From: Megaleporinus macrocephalus
Lineage: Eukaryota > Chordata > Actinopteri > Characiformes > Anostomidae
Direction of reading: 5' to 3'
Length of the DNA: 64,000 bases
Assembly: GCA_021613375.1 (NCBI GenBank)
Contig: CM038711.1
Location: 14,780,576-14,844,575 of the forward strand
Below, one piece after another: positions 22,922 through 34,525 of the stretch. Numbering within the stretch: position 1 is the first letter of the stretch; each line of letters begins with the position of its first letter. The notes under the pieces are model-generated. The model ran no database searches and was not told the origin of the DNA. It was given only the letters and a program-made list of their open reading frames with translations. Both the position numbers and the translations under genes were made by a program.

Positions 22922-23686
22922 TAACCTTGAGTCATCTCAAGTTTTTCCAAGAACTCTGCATATTACAGTGTGCTTGTATTAGCTGTATTCAAATGTTTCA
23001 CAAAACAGTTATGCAAAGCTACCATGATTATGGAAATAAGCAAGCTTAACCCAACCACAACAGTGAAATGGGAAATTCTGGGGTGTGTCATATATCAGAT
23101 GAGCTTTGGATTTGGCATTTCAGAAAGTTGAAGTTCGAAAAGCTATATGTCATGATCGGACCATCTGTAGGGGTAATCGTGCCAATTGATCGGAAAATTG
23201 TGTTTGCTTTACATAATAACAGTTTACCAGTTCATCATTGTCTGTACAGTGTATGCCAAGCAATAGGATTAAGTGAAATGGAATCATTTTTTACATTTCA
23301 ACTTTAGCAATATTCTAACTTTTTACCTCCTCTTAGCAAGAAAATATTTTTAACAATGTTTTTGTGCTGGATTTTCCATCCTTTTTTTGCACTTTCAAAA
23401 TTTGTAAAAATTGGTAGAGGGAAAATCTGCTATTGATTGATACGTTTAGCCAAAAAATAACAAATAAATAAAAACATTAAAATGTGAATGCCAAAAATTA
23501 AAAACCAAACCCAACAAACAGATGTCGTAACAGTTGAATATTCAGCACCAAAAACATTGCATTCAAGGAAATGTCCAAAAAAACAAATTATTTGTGGTTA
23601 TTTTCTGGCATGGTTAGGACTTCAGGAGGTGAATTAAAGGTCGAATGTCTAAATGTCTAAAATTAGGAATTGACAATGACATGAAC
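22922..23686. other. AT-rich intergenic sequence, nothing recognised
   Basis: No gene or mobile element was recognised. A 79-aa frame at 23068-23307 has no domain. Confidence 0.45.
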
Positions 23687-23795
23687 ATCCATCCATCCAT
23701 TATCTTCCGCTTTATCCCATGAGTTGGGGTCGTGGGGGGTGCTGGAGCCAATCCCAGCATCAAGGGGGGAAGGCAGGGTACACCATGGTCAGGTT
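23687..23795. repeat. Teleost dispersed repeat, 5' part
   Basis: CATCCATCCATCCATTATC, CCGCTTTATCCCATGAG, GGTGCTGGAGCCAATCCCAG and GGCAGGGTACACCATGGTCA are the opening landmarks of the same common fish repeat whose second half is at 13606-13830. The copy ends abruptly near 23795. Confidence 0.75.
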
Positions 23796-25305
23796 GATGA
23801 CTTGAACAAATTAAGAAATAGATTTGAAAGAAAAAAACTCTAGGCCTTCTGATAGTACTACATACATAAGAGTAATAACTTGACTAGTGTACAACTGACA
23901 ACTGTCAACTACTAAAAGGTAAAATATATGTCCATATGTTTTTATAAGTCAGAATATAATCAAGAAAGGCAAACTTGATGTTAGCTTACAGAGGAGCACT
24001 AGCAGAACCTAGTGCTATCAGAGAAAATACAAAAAAAAATACGGCCAGAACTGTCGGCCTAGCTCTAAAAGTTATGCTTCACTACAGCTCAACAAAGTGT
24101 GCGACAATTCGTTTTTCTTTAAGCATGTCCAACCACACCACAGTTGCTCTGAAAGAATGCATTCGTGGGTGGAACATGGACAGGTCAATTATTTACATCA
24201 CAACCCAAACACAGTAACACAAGATGAAGGGTAATCGTCATTGACTTGACTATGCTACAGTGCATCTAGAGTCAATACTGGAGGTCAGGCCAAAGAGTGG
24301 AGCCGACTGTGCTTTTCACAGTATCACCTCACTGACCACAGGATTATATTGATCAGTTCTGCATCAGCATTCCATTCGAAAGAAAAAGCCAAGAAGGCAT
24401 GTTTGTACATGACTGTTGACTGCCCTGGATTTACTCAATTTGAAAGCGAATCTTCTCTTGGGAAGAAAGGAAGGAATTGGCTTATACTGAGGACTCAATC
24501 ACTTGTTATATTATTTATTTTTTACAGTTTAGATGAACTAATCATAAACTAGTAACAAAAAAACTAGATGTTTGAAAACAACAGTAGGGGATTCAATGAT
24601 AAATGGTAAAGGGTATATGTTAGATATCAATATTAATTTCTTTCAATTAGTCTTTTAGTAAATTTGTTGGAGTTCTTTCCTTCATTAAATTGCAATGTTC
24701 AAATTACACAAAAGACTCAATAACTATATATATATTGCTTTATATATAACTATATATATATATTGCTTTATTACAGAGGACTTGCTTCTTTCAGCTTTAA
24801 AAAAAAAACCTGCTGGGGTGATTCTGCTCCAAAGTTCGATCCTAGGGCTTGTTTCTATACCCTTTACAAACAAATACAAACACATCTGTTTCAAATGCTT
24901 CTATCTGTGCCTGAATATTTTCCTTGATGTTAAGCCATACATCCGTGTAGATGTAGATATCTCCTAAAAGAACAGTTGTATTCAAATGTTTCTGACAACA
25001 ACAAACATGGTCCCCAAGCAAACTTACATCATTTAGATTGTTTAAAATTTCTAGTGAAGTCATACAACCCCTTCACAAAAAGTTCTGCCATTTTTACGTT
25101 CTGTCTTCTTGTCTTGTCTCCCTTGCACTATTGGCTATACTGCCCACACGATTTCCAGTGAAATTTCTCTGATCTATAAATGTTCAAAAACATGCACTAA
25201 TACAAACAAAATAAACAGGGAGTATGGACAAAGGGCTCTGTATCTATATGTAACATTTTAAACATTAGTATTTTTCAAAATCATGTAATTCCAACACATC
25301 TATTG
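23796..25305. other. Intergenic sequence with small repeats
   Basis: At about 24720-24775 an AT-rich unit with TATATATATTGCTTTAT occurs twice in tandem. At 24953-24987 the phrase GTAGATATCTCCTAAAAGAA recurs, diverged, at about 26164-26198 (GTAGATATCTCCTAAGGGAA), so the pair brackets the Tc1 remnant in between. No gene was recognised. Confidence 0.45.
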
Positions 25306-25637
25306 ATGGTCTGGGTTTTGGGCTGGCCAGGACATTGTTCTGACAACATCAACAGTTTTTTCTATTGATTTGCCATTTTTCTTGGCAGCTACACCTCTTA
25401 GACCCATAGCATATAGTGTCTTCTCACAGCCAAAGGACAGACAAAACAATGTTCAGAGCTTGATTTTCTCGCATCTCTCAAAGATAAAAGCTGTTTATCT
25501 GCCGGTGACAATTTTGGTGGTCTAGCAGGTCTTGCACAGTTAGCAATCCTATATCCTTAATATCTATTAATCAACCAGCTTTAAAAATGTATTGTTTTAC
25601 TTATTTTTCTTTTACTCTTACGACTCTTATGCAAGTG
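25306..25637 (-). pseudogene. Tc1-like transposase remnant, internally deleted (family A, copy 3)
   Basis: On the minus strand RPPKLSPADKQLLSLR can be read (DNA-binding linker region), then a frame with LRGVAAKKNGKS corresponding to the end of the second helix-turn-helix. Next, after only about a dozen residues, comes VVRTMSWPAQNPD, which belongs to the far C-terminal catalytic part of Tc1 transposases. More than a hundred residues of the catalytic core are thus missing. The same kind of junction is present in copy 1 (VLRTMD). The 5' end is a decayed version of the GCACAGTACTGT inverted repeat (GACTCTTATGCAAGTG). Non-functional. Confidence 0.75.
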
Positions 25638-26399
25638 GGTTATCTTATATCTCATCTCCACAGAAATATCATGAAAAATAAAGAACATCAAGGCCATTTG
25701 GACTAAACATGAAACAAATCTCGCTTAATCACTCTCAAACTTGGTTACATTCTCAGTGCTTTCTCAGTTAATATTGAATCGTTGATGTTGTTCGTCATTA
25801 CTATTCTTCACTGTGAGCATAATGTTACATAGTATTTCACATAATGGCAAACAATGAGTTTTGCCTATTGAACTATTTTTTAAAACTATATATTGTTCTA
25901 AATTTAGTTCAAACAAATGGATATTTCATTGTACAAATCATTTGTTAATGTGTTCAAAAGATGACATGAGGTCTGCATTGCTCTGGGAACTGCACTGTGA
26001 GCAAATGCAGATAGCCACATGAAATGAGAAAAGACCGCATTTAGGCTTTATCTGCTGGTAATGTATCGGCTCCAGTGTGAACGTGAGATAAGAAACTCTA
26101 TTTGCACTATTTTTCAAATTATCTATCAAGGGGAGGTACGCACCTTCTCATCCCTTTAACATGTAGATATCTCCTAAGGGAACAATTGGATCCAAATTAT
26201 ATTTTAAACACTTGAAGATATATAGAATATATGTATATTTCATCCCCACTGTCCCATATTCATTTCCATTTCTATTCCATTTAATACTTTTGTAAGGATC
26301 TAAACATCCCTCAATAGGACACTTTGTTTAATATTCAGAATCATAAAATGCCAATTCTTTTGCCAATAGATATTATAATAATGGCATCAGTGTGCTCCC
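25638..26399. other. AT-rich intergenic sequence
   Basis: Apart from the second short direct repeat at 26164-26198, nothing is recognised. Confidence 0.45.
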
Positions 26400-26930
26400 C
26401 TCCCAAAGCAGTTCCCTCTGGTGTTATAACGTTTCACTTCTTCCTCTTCCTTCAAAGCTAAATATGTACAAATTTCATCGATTGTTCGCCAAATGCAAAT
26501 CCTACTTACTCTCCAAACGCATTTGCAAAAGCTCAATATAAGATCACACGTTTACTGGCAGGGCATCAGTCGATAAACGGTGGAAATAGGCTAATCCATT
26601 AAGCGTTAATAAGGATTATTGTTGTGGCACTTTCTTTTGCAGAGTCCAATGCCCCCTCCCTGTAAGCGCCCACCAGTCTTTACCAATCTGCTCCACTGAC
26701 ATTGACTGACTTTGTTTTCTGCTTTGCCGATGTAACAGGAGTGCTGCAAACATGCCTCCAACGCGTTTTCCCTTGCATTTGCATTTCTGAGAAGGACAGT
26801 GTAACCCAAGTCCCCAGGAGTCGAGGGAGACGATAAGACCCTCTTTATCAGCAGCCAGTTTGATGGTCTTGCAGTGGAATCACTAACCATTGTAAGACGG
26901 ATGCTGGAAGTGATGGGAATATTTTACAGA
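26400..26930. promoter_or_regulatory. CNE-like block with a 94-aa minus-strand frame
   Basis: Repeat-free sequence containing CATCGATTGTTCGCCAAATG, CATTAAGCGTTAATAAGG and CATTGACTGACTTTG. A minus-strand open frame (26606-26890) covers half of it but has no recognisable domain and no visible splice context that would make it an exon. I read the block as candidate regulatory sequence, with a small chance of an unrecognised exon. Confidence 0.33.
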
Positions 26931-27769
26931 GTTAGAGCAACAGACACATGCAATATGAAGCAATGCAATACCTTATTTAAATAAAATAATAAAAATAATT
27001 AATTAAAACTGTTATGTGTGCAGTGCTTTGTTATTAGTCAATAATAATAATAATACATATTTACAATTATCCTACTGGTCTTTCTTTTAGAATTTTTATT
27101 CATGTTTATCATATTTCATTATTTTGTTTCTACACCTAACAAAGTCTGCCTCTGCAAGCCTCTACATTACTGTTCAGTTTTTGTTAAATTCATATTTATT
27201 GTTTGGTTGTTAGAGTTGCATGATAATATCAGTATTGACAGACAACCACTTTGAAAACATCAGTATCAGAAAGATGATTTGACTATGCCAATACATTCAA
27301 ATACAAAGATTTGAACACTCTTTTCCAGTATTTTTTTTTTTTTATATTTTTTTATATTTTTATATTTTATACTTATTTGTGCTTTTTTACATTTACATGA
27401 AATATATGTAATAGATTTCTAGTTTTTGTTTGCATTTTGGAATCCGGTTTGTATGTTTCATGCTTTTTATTGACACTAAAAAATTAATGAATTTGAATAA
27501 ACAAATCTATATACTAACCAATATTATTTAGTTTCATTATATTATTTGTTTCATTATTTACAGATTCCATGACTTCCAAATGTGCACCAAAACAGAAAAT
27601 CTCTGAATGTAAGAATTTAAAGCAGAGCAGAAACTAGCAAGAAATAATGCAGTGTCTGATTTGGAGGCATAAAATGCCCACTGACTGGCAGATGGCAAAA
27701 AAAAGGAAGAAATGCAAGTATAATATATGAAATGACACAAAGGTCAAAAAAAGAACTCTGAGGATGATG
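26931..27769. other. AT-rich intergenic sequence with short (TAA)n and T-rich tract
   Basis: A small ATA run lies near 27042-27056 and a T-rich, ATATTTTT-containing tract at about 27330-27370. No gene was recognised. Confidence 0.5.
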
Positions 27770-28380
27770 TACATTATTTTTTAATTATGGCAGCCCACTT
27801 GTGGCTCAAGCAAAGCAGACTGTGGTCATGCTTAAGCAATCATGCTGCCCTCTTAGATTAAGCAATGAATTCTCCATTAAAAAGTCAAGCTTGAAAAGGT
27901 TGCCAGCATTAGTAATTATGCTGTTCTTTAGGACCAGTGTTTAGGTGCAAGGCAATGTGGTCTTCATTGAGATTCAGTGGTGTCTAATCAGGTCGACCAG
28001 TCTGTATCCATAGACAAACCGACAGCTACAGCCCTCTGCCCAAAACGAGGCCTTCGCAAGATTAATACATGAACTTCCCTTGTCACCGGCCGTGTCAGAA
28101 TCAAATGGACACTGAATGTGAGGCTGCCTGGAATAAAATGCATGAATAATGCAATATCTGTCTTTTTTGTGTCTGGTGCTAGGCTAATTGCAGTGAGCCC
28201 TATGAGCTGTGATACATGGTGGAGAGGCAACATGTATTAGGTGTTGAATTAATCTAACCAAGGAGAGAGCTCACGTTCCGCGCCAACCATGTTCCCTTAA
28301 CGACGGAACTGAATCAATCAAGCCATAACTAGTTTCCTTCATCAGGGAAGGAAATAAAACCTTTTCAGTCCCCCTGTTGT
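27770..28380. promoter_or_regulatory. CNE-like block (candidate enhancer)
   Basis: The segment 27830-28370 is non-repetitive and includes CATTAGTAATTATGCTG, CAGGTCGACCAGTCTG, CGCAAGATTAATACATGAAC, AAAATGCATGAATAATGCA, GAATTAATCTAACC and CACGTTCCGCGCC. The density of TAAT cores and POU-like sites is typical of developmental enhancers. An 81-aa minus frame is present but uninformative. Function is inferred. Confidence 0.4.
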
Positions 28381-28470
28381 CTATGCCTTTTAAACACCTG
28401 CTGCTTTTCTAATAGAGTCCACATGTCTAGTAATAGTCAGTCCCATTGATTTATGTTGGCACTGAGTAGA
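28381..28470. repeat. Dispersed repeat, copy 1 of 3
   Basis: ATGCCTTTTAAACACCTG, TTTTCTAATAGAGTCCACATG, AATAGTCAG and CATTGATTTATGTTGGCAC line up in order with copies at 30241-30330 and 30375-30460. This is a moderately diverged unnamed repeat of about 90 bp. Confidence 0.6.
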
Positions 28471-29686
28471 ACAAGGTCAATTCTGCATATCTGTTTTTCA
28501 AAGGGAATTCCGTAATTCCGTAAGTATTATTAAATAATAATTAAAAGGTTCAGATGACGCTTAGCCTAGTGCTGAAATGCTTCACTGCAGAATCAAATTT
28601 GTTTTCATGGGTGGTGGGGATGGGAACCAGATGTCTGAAGCATTTCAAACCTTTTTAAACTTTAAACCTTTTTAAAAGTGTAATATTCTGGAGGAGGGTG
28701 TACATTTCACTTTATACAAGGCTGTAACTTACATTAACAATATCTTTGGTTGTAGTATGCTGAGCTACATTGGCGCTATTAGCTGATACTCCATTAATAG
28801 TTCATAGTCTGAAAGCATCTGTTAAGCATAGCAACCTTAATTGTCTGATTTTTATATCATTGCTCCTGTGGTCTGCTTGCCATTAGCTAACATAATTTGC
28901 TTTTCAGGTATAAAACCATTCAGGAGCAAGAGTAATATTGTCTGTATTAATTGCACCCCATGCTGAATGATATCGTATCACGTTAGTAGTTGCTTCGTAT
29001 GTATCTTTAATGTACTGGATGAGTTGAAACTGCACAGGTAGAAACTGTATTAAATATTACATACCAGAATTCACAATGTAAGTAGAGAATTCTAAGAACT
29101 ACTTATACCAACAGATCAGACTAGAAACACACACAGAATACACAAAAATAAGTATGCAGAACTAAGAGACACAAAGGAAACTGACATCAACCAGCCATTT
29201 AGGGGTAAAAAGAAACACTAATTACTGACAGTCTACAGCCAGCATGTGCTAGTGGGTTATTTACTGACATCAGACATGGATGAACATGAATGTAGCTCTG
29301 TAATTAATGGGCCAGATTCTTAAAACTCGCCAGTAGTATCACAATGCGATGTCAAAACATGCGGCACCGTAAATAAGAGCTATTAGAAAATCACTGTGGC
29401 GGTGATGAGCACACCAGTGCTATAATATTTTCAACTGGGCGAGAGCCAATCAAAATCCACGGCCATACTTAAATGACGCCATACTAAAGACCAGCTGGCT
29501 AAACAGAAAACAGAAAAAAGGCACAATGTTTCAAAAAATAATAGCAAATTGTTTGGTTAAAGATGCTTTTAATTAAGAAATGAAATCAAGAGCTTTTTAA
29601 ATCAGAAAATGTTTTTACTCTGTAGTTAATTTCTCACAATTCTATTTTACTATGAGAAATTTAATTTCCCCAATTTATTAGTATAT

Positions 29687-29687
<1 letters not shown>
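28471..29687. other. AT-rich intergenic sequence, nothing recognised
   Basis: No gene, RNA or mobile element was recognised before the ATT microsatellite. Confidence 0.5.

Positions 29688-29748
<61 letters not shown>
29688..29748. repeat. (ATT)n microsatellite
   Basis: About 20 uninterrupted TTA trinucleotides. Confidence 0.97.
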
Positions 29749-30145
29749 CTATTAATAGTAGTGGTAGTAAGTATTATTGTAAGAAATGAAGTTTTTCTGT
29801 CTAAGAATTGAATTCTTTGTAACTGTTTGTAAAAAATCAATAATTACAATAACATGTACAATAATACAAGAAGAAGAAGCTGTTTTAAGTTCAGCACCAG
29901 TTAAATCTACAGATCTGAAATTCTGCTCAAGGCTTTTTTCTCCTCTGTACTTGCACAACAGCAGTTAGAAGCTTTACCATGTTGCTGCAGCATCCAAACA
30001 GATCAAACAGGTCTTTTAAATATATCAGTTACCACCACACTGTTTGCTGTCAATGCCAAACTGAATCTGGCACTGTAGTTTATGATTCTGACACAGCTAA
30101 GTACTCGATATTATACAACAGTTAGCAATGAGCAAACCTAAAAAT

Positions 30146-30180
30146 GAGGTGTGTCCACATACCTTTGGCCATATAGTGTA
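30146..30180. mobile_element. Tc1-like terminal fragment
   Basis: GAGGTGTGTCCACATACCTT followed by TGGCCATATAGTGTA matches the terminal sequence common to many fish Tc1 elements. Only one end is present. Upstream sequence is not recognisable as transposon. Confidence 0.7.
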
Positions 30181-30240
30181 CCCAAATGTGCCCTGCCCTA
30201 GAGCCATGTAGGTCATGCTGTTTTTTTTTTTCTTTTTGTA

Positions 30241-30460
30241 TTTGCCTTTCAAACACTTTTCTAATTGAGTCAATGTGTGTAATAAAGGTCAGGATTATTG
30301 ATTAACATTGTCACTGGTTTGAATGAAACAAAATTTGTCTAAATGAACTATTCATTTAGAGTCATGAGTTTCCCATTTGCCTTTTGCGCACTTGCTAATT
30401 CTCTAATTTACTCCATGCGTCCCATAACGGTCAATGTTATTGATTTAGGTGAGCACTAGT
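30241..30460. repeat. Dispersed repeat, copies 2 and 3 in tandem
   Basis: Copy 2 (about 30241-30330: TTTGCCTTTCAAACAC, TCTAATTGAGTCAATGTG, AAAGGTCAGGATTATTGATT) and copy 3 (about 30375-30460: TTTGCCTTTTGCGCACTTG, CTCTAATTTACTCCATGC, ACGGTCAATGTTATTGATTT) are about 130 bp apart and match copy 1 at 28381. Confidence 0.6.
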
Positions 30461-30953
30461 ACAGTCTGAACTAAACCTACTGAACCTACCATTTCCATGC
30501 AACAGAGCTTTCTTAGTCCAATAAATATGATTATAAAGATGAAATGCCAGATTAGCCTGCTTTACTGTATACCTTATGAAAGACTGTCGCAAATAGGGAG
30601 TCGTTCTCAATTTTGCCTTTGACTAGAACACTGAGAACAACACCAGTTGGGAATAACAGGAAAACATATGAATAATCTGCAGGCTGTTATGAGAAATGCT
30701 TTGCAGTATGTTATGTGTTATAACTGCGACTTTACAGTCACACAATACGGAGATCAGTTAATGAGGTGCAGATCATATAGCATTGGTATAATGAGCTCTG
30801 TAGGTGGTTTTTTATGTTGGGAAAAGTCAGCACTCATAAAAGATACTCTTATCTATGCCATTGTGCTGGGTTATATAATTCAAACATCCTGCCAGGCAGT
30901 GAGACAGAAAATGTCCCCCCTCGGTTCACTGAGGCATGAATGGACTTAGACGA
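30461..30953. other. Intergenic sequence, nothing recognised
   Basis: A 100-aa plus-strand frame (30647-30949) has no domain or known similarity that I can see. Confidence 0.45.
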
Positions 30954-30989
30954 CCTCTCTCTCTCTTTCTCTCTCTCTCTCTGTCTCTA
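30954..30989. repeat. (CT)n microsatellite
   Basis: An interrupted CT run with single TTT and GTC breaks. Confidence 0.95.
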
Positions 30990-30999
30990 GCACAGGCCT

Positions 31000-31340
31000 G
31001 AATGCATTTTTATAATAATGCAAACATGCTGCTCTCACGTGGCTCAGCCCACCGCTCAGCTCCTTCTCGCTCAGTCTAAAAGCCACGGGTGAGTGATCAC
31101 AGCTCCCAGTGTGAGTCAGTGGGCGCACGCAGAGCTCGACACGGCACCTTTGCCCCTGTGTTTCAACTGCTCAAGCGTTTTATTCCTCCAGAAGAGTCAT
31201 TTGGGGGAAGCAACATGCAGTATGCGCAAACACAGAGATTTGTTTTACATCCAATCTCCTTCTGAAGGGATCAGCTTTACTATAGCCATATATCTTTATA
31301 AACATAATAACTTTTCACTGCACTGATAACACCAGTATGG
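31000..31340. promoter_or_regulatory. CNE-like block
   Basis: Mixed-composition, non-repetitive sequence (CTCACGTGGCTCAGCCC with a CACGTG E-box, GAGTGATCACAGCTCC, GAGTCAGTGGGCGCACGC). Regulatory reading is inferred. Confidence 0.3.
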
Positions 31341-32379
31341 CCAATCCTGACATTTTATTAGTGTGTTAATAAAGCAGAAAGGTTTCAGTGATCCTGTGAT
31401 GAAAGATAAAAATACTCACTTATTGTGTACCTCAAAATAGTCAAAGACAAACTAGATGCTCCTAATGTTGTCACTGAGTGTACTTATATGCACTTAACAA
31501 TCTAATCATAATCAGTTTTCTACAGTCTGATTATTCAAATGGTCATGTAAAAAGAATGCTTAGATTGTGTATATTGGATTAATCCAGAGAAATCTGATAA
31601 AGAGAGCTGGATTTAAGAAGAATAATTGATTTTCAGTGATTTTCAGTTTGCCCTTACTCTGATTTCCTTTGTTTTTCTCAGACACCGCATATGTAACAGC
31701 TTGGTACTATACATTTAAACAACAAAGCCACAGCAAGTTTGAGCTTATTGGCTGATTACAAAGCAGAAATGCAATTACTGCCAGTAACCTGGAGTTTCCC
31801 CATTATCTGATTGTCCAAGTGCATGTAAGTGCGGTTAAGGGATTACTGACAAAATCTGATCTCCTGCAGTCATGAGAATTTATGTTTGGGTTGTAATGTT
31901 TTGAAACTTGATGGAAGAAGTGTCCAATATTGGTACTGAGTGTGGCAACTATTACATAAACATATTTAAATGACATTTTAATCTTGTGTAATTTGGCTAA
32001 AATAGTTTGTACTCTGTTATAATTGGCCACTCAAATATGGTACAAATTTAATTACCCAGTCATCTCTAATTAAACTATTTGGTGCCAATTTATTTGGAGT
32101 GGTCTTTTTTATAGGTTGAATAGATGTGCAACATAACAACATAGCAATTATGTAGGAAAAATGAAGCATTTGAATAAATTCTCAAGACATGTTGTAATTA
32201 ATGTTTAGTTATAATAAAAGTTGTGTTGTTTGCATTTGATTAGGAGGGTCCAGGTTCATATCTGTTTATGTTAAACTGAAAGGTAACAGAATATGTAACG
32301 GGTAGATTACAGACCATCTTTACATCCTTAACAAGCTTTTGTAGACATACTGCACCATCTTATAATTAGAGTTTAATTG
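31341..32379. other. AT-rich intergenic sequence, nothing recognised
   Basis: No gene or identifiable repeat was found. Only short chance frames are present. Confidence 0.5.
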
Positions 32380-32548
32380 GATTAGGTTTTGGTTAAGGCT
32401 ATGGTTTGGAGCATGCTGAGGGTTAGGATTAAGTTTTGGGTTAAGGTTGGGGTTGTGATTAGGGCCAAGGTGAAGGGCAGGATTAGGTTCTTGGTTAAAA
32501 TTAAGTTTAGGGCTAGGATAAGTGCCAGGTTTAAAGTTAAGGTTAGGT
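32380..32548 (+). repeat. Degenerate telomere-like G/T-rich tract
   Basis: Many imperfect GGTTAGG/GGTTAAGG/TTAGGG-type units in one strand orientation, for example GATTAGGTTTTGGTTAAGGC, GAGGGTTAGGATTAAG, GGTTAAGGTTGGGG and GTTAAGGTTAGG. It could be a decayed interstitial telomeric tract or a simple GGTTA-type satellite. Confidence 0.7.
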
Positions 32549-33172
32549 CAGTGTAGCTTAGTTACAAATAAATATTTTCTAAATTAAATCAAAATTGAAT
32601 TTATAAATGTAAAAAATATTTTTTTGTATGTATCTTTGTATGCAATTATATTATATAGGTTATATAGAAATCTGTACATGCGCAGTAGTCATCAATCACC
32701 ACCTGCAATGGACCCTCAGGTTTGTGCAGTAGTGCTCTTCTTTTTATGTTGCATTCAAACAATCAAGAGCTTTTGAAATCTAAATCAGGACATGCTTTCA
32801 CTTCTCTGCCAGTCCATGCAGTGAATAATGTGGATGATGTATGGCTTTTAACACCTACTTGAAAATGTGCTTTGAAGAGCATGTTCACAAATTTATAAAA
32901 CATTACAGTATATTGTTCATTTTTTCCCAACATAAATATGTTCAGAGGCTTAGTGTCTTAAATATTATGCTATTGAAGTTTTTTTTAACTATAAAGATAC
33001 TGCCATATACATTTTGATGTCATGAGGCCTCAGAGGACATTTCTTATGGATGGAAGGATAGAGGATGGATCAACGGGTGCTGTTTTTTTCTGGTTAGATC
33101 TCCCCAGCATACTGTGCTACCAAGCCAGGGGCCTTTGATTTTTGTTTTAAAGTTAACCATCACTTCAAGAAG
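32549..33172. other. AT-rich intergenic sequence, nothing recognised
   Basis: No gene or repeat signature is recognised up to the next transposon end. Confidence 0.5.
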
Positions 33173-33744
33173 ATACAAACCCAAATCTGAAAACGTTGGG
33201 ACAGCATGGAAAATGCAAATACAAAAATGCAGCGTTTCTCATGTTTACTTTGACTTTTACTTTACTGCTGATGATATGCATCCATCCATTATCTTCCACC
33301 TTATCCCGCTAGTCAGTGGCATTAGTGAATGTGACTCTGTACTGTAGTGCTTGACAAAGTTTTGTAATCCCTTGCTGATGTGGTTGTATCAGCTACCGCT
33401 GAATGATAGTTCTGGGTGCAGTGCCATATGTAGGAGATCAAGGGTGTTTAGCTTTACACTCTAAAATTTCTACTAATTTCTTGAATCGTTTAATGATATT
33501 ATGCACTGTAGAGGTAGTAGTATGCAACTTTATTCCAATCTTTCTTTAAGGAACATTGTTTTTATGCATTTTTATGTATTTTGTTGACAAACAAGATGTC
33601 CTCCTCTCATATTTGCTTCTCAAAGACTCATTTTGAAACAACAGCATTATTTCATTTTTAACCTCATTATAAGCCCTAAAATCACCTTGTCCCAATTTTT
33701 TTTGGAATGTGTTTGCATTTTCCATACTGTTCCATCTATTTGTA
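33173..33744 (-). pseudogene. Tc1/mariner-type element with TIRs, decayed (family C, copy 1)
   Basis: The left end TACAAACCCAAATCTG...GACAGCATGGAAAATGCAAAT is mirrored at the right by GTTTGCATTTTCCATACTG...CATCTATTTGTA, ending in TA as Tc1/mariner elements do. The interior on the minus strand carries a short piece of transposase-like sequence around GTGCATAATATCATTAAACG (reads as HNIIKRF, from the first helix-turn-helix). Most of the coding region is lost: the copy is 572 bp, versus more than 1 kb for a full element as I recall it. A fragment of another common repeat (CATCCATCCATTATCTTCC) sits inside at about 33277-33330, apparently inserted later. Confidence 0.72.
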
Positions 33745-33779
33745 AAAGCACCCCCAAATCCTCTTCTTCTGTATTTTAC

Positions 33780-34330
33780 AGAGCGCTGTGCCTCTTTGTC
33801 GTTCCTTAAAGCGCAATCTATTAATCTAGCTCATGGTCAAAAATAATGACCCACTGTCCTAGGTTGACAGAAATAGCTGCTATTCTAGGGGTTTATTCAA
33901 AACAGAAGCCCTTCCGCAGTGGAGTAATCAGTATTCATGAATAGATTACTTTTCTCAAAGAAACTCACGACTGGCCCCGAACGTCCTCGTTTAGCAAGCA
34001 GAGTGCGACTCTCTGTCACACTTTGGGGGGAGGCTAAGCGTAGAAGTTGCACTCAGGCCTAATGAAGCTTCCTAATGGGGTCTCAGGTTGAGATGAAAGG
34101 AGACTCAATAGGGACTGGAACTTTCGGTGAAAGAGGGATGTCAAAAAAAATAAGAAGAAAAGGGGGAAAAAGGAAAAGAAACATCTCCACTGCAGTCAAG
34201 TAGAAAATTGGAAGTTTAAGGATAGAGTCAAGGAAGACGGGTCATGGAAGGAGTGGAGTTGTTTACACTGGAAGGGAAAATGTTGCATTTGGGGAGACTG
34301 ACAGAGACTCGGTTTGTGTATGAAAGATAA
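33780..34330. promoter_or_regulatory. CNE-like block
   Basis: Non-repetitive sequence with CTTAAAGCGCAATCTATTAA, AGTATTCATGAATAGATTAC, CTGGCCCCGAACGTCC and CAGGCCTAATGAAGC. It lies between a Tc1 remnant and the GA microsatellite. Candidate regulatory sequence, inferred. Confidence 0.36.
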
Positions 34331-34389
34331 ATGATTTTGAAAATGAAGCACAGCGGGGATCTGTTGTGGGCGTTTATGAGCACAGCACA

Positions 34390-34401
34390 TGAGAGAGAGA
34401 A

Positions 34402-34464
<63 letters not shown>
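34390..34464. repeat. (GA)n microsatellite
   Basis: A GA run with a single AAGC interruption near 34401. It creates spurious Leu-Ser and Arg-Glu open frames. Confidence 0.97.
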
Positions 34465-34467
<3 letters not shown>

Positions 34468-34525
34468 TATTACTGGACTGAAAAAGAAATACGTCCCATG
34501 GCTCACACACACACAGTGAGTGAAA

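Noticed and set aside
24830..24850. tRNA B-box-like AAGTTCGATCCTAG
   Set aside because: No matching A box or cloverleaf around it.
26606..26890. 94-aa minus-strand frame in a CNE-like block
   Set aside because: No recognisable domain and no convincing splice or start context. Kept only as a remote possibility in the block's annotation.
29688..29748. CRISPR-like or other regularly spaced repeats in the window
   Set aside because: The repeats are simple microsatellites or minisatellites without unique spacers, and the genome is clearly vertebrate.
30647..30949. 100-aa plus-strand frame as a gene
   Set aside because: No domain, low-information sequence, and no flanking exon-like features.
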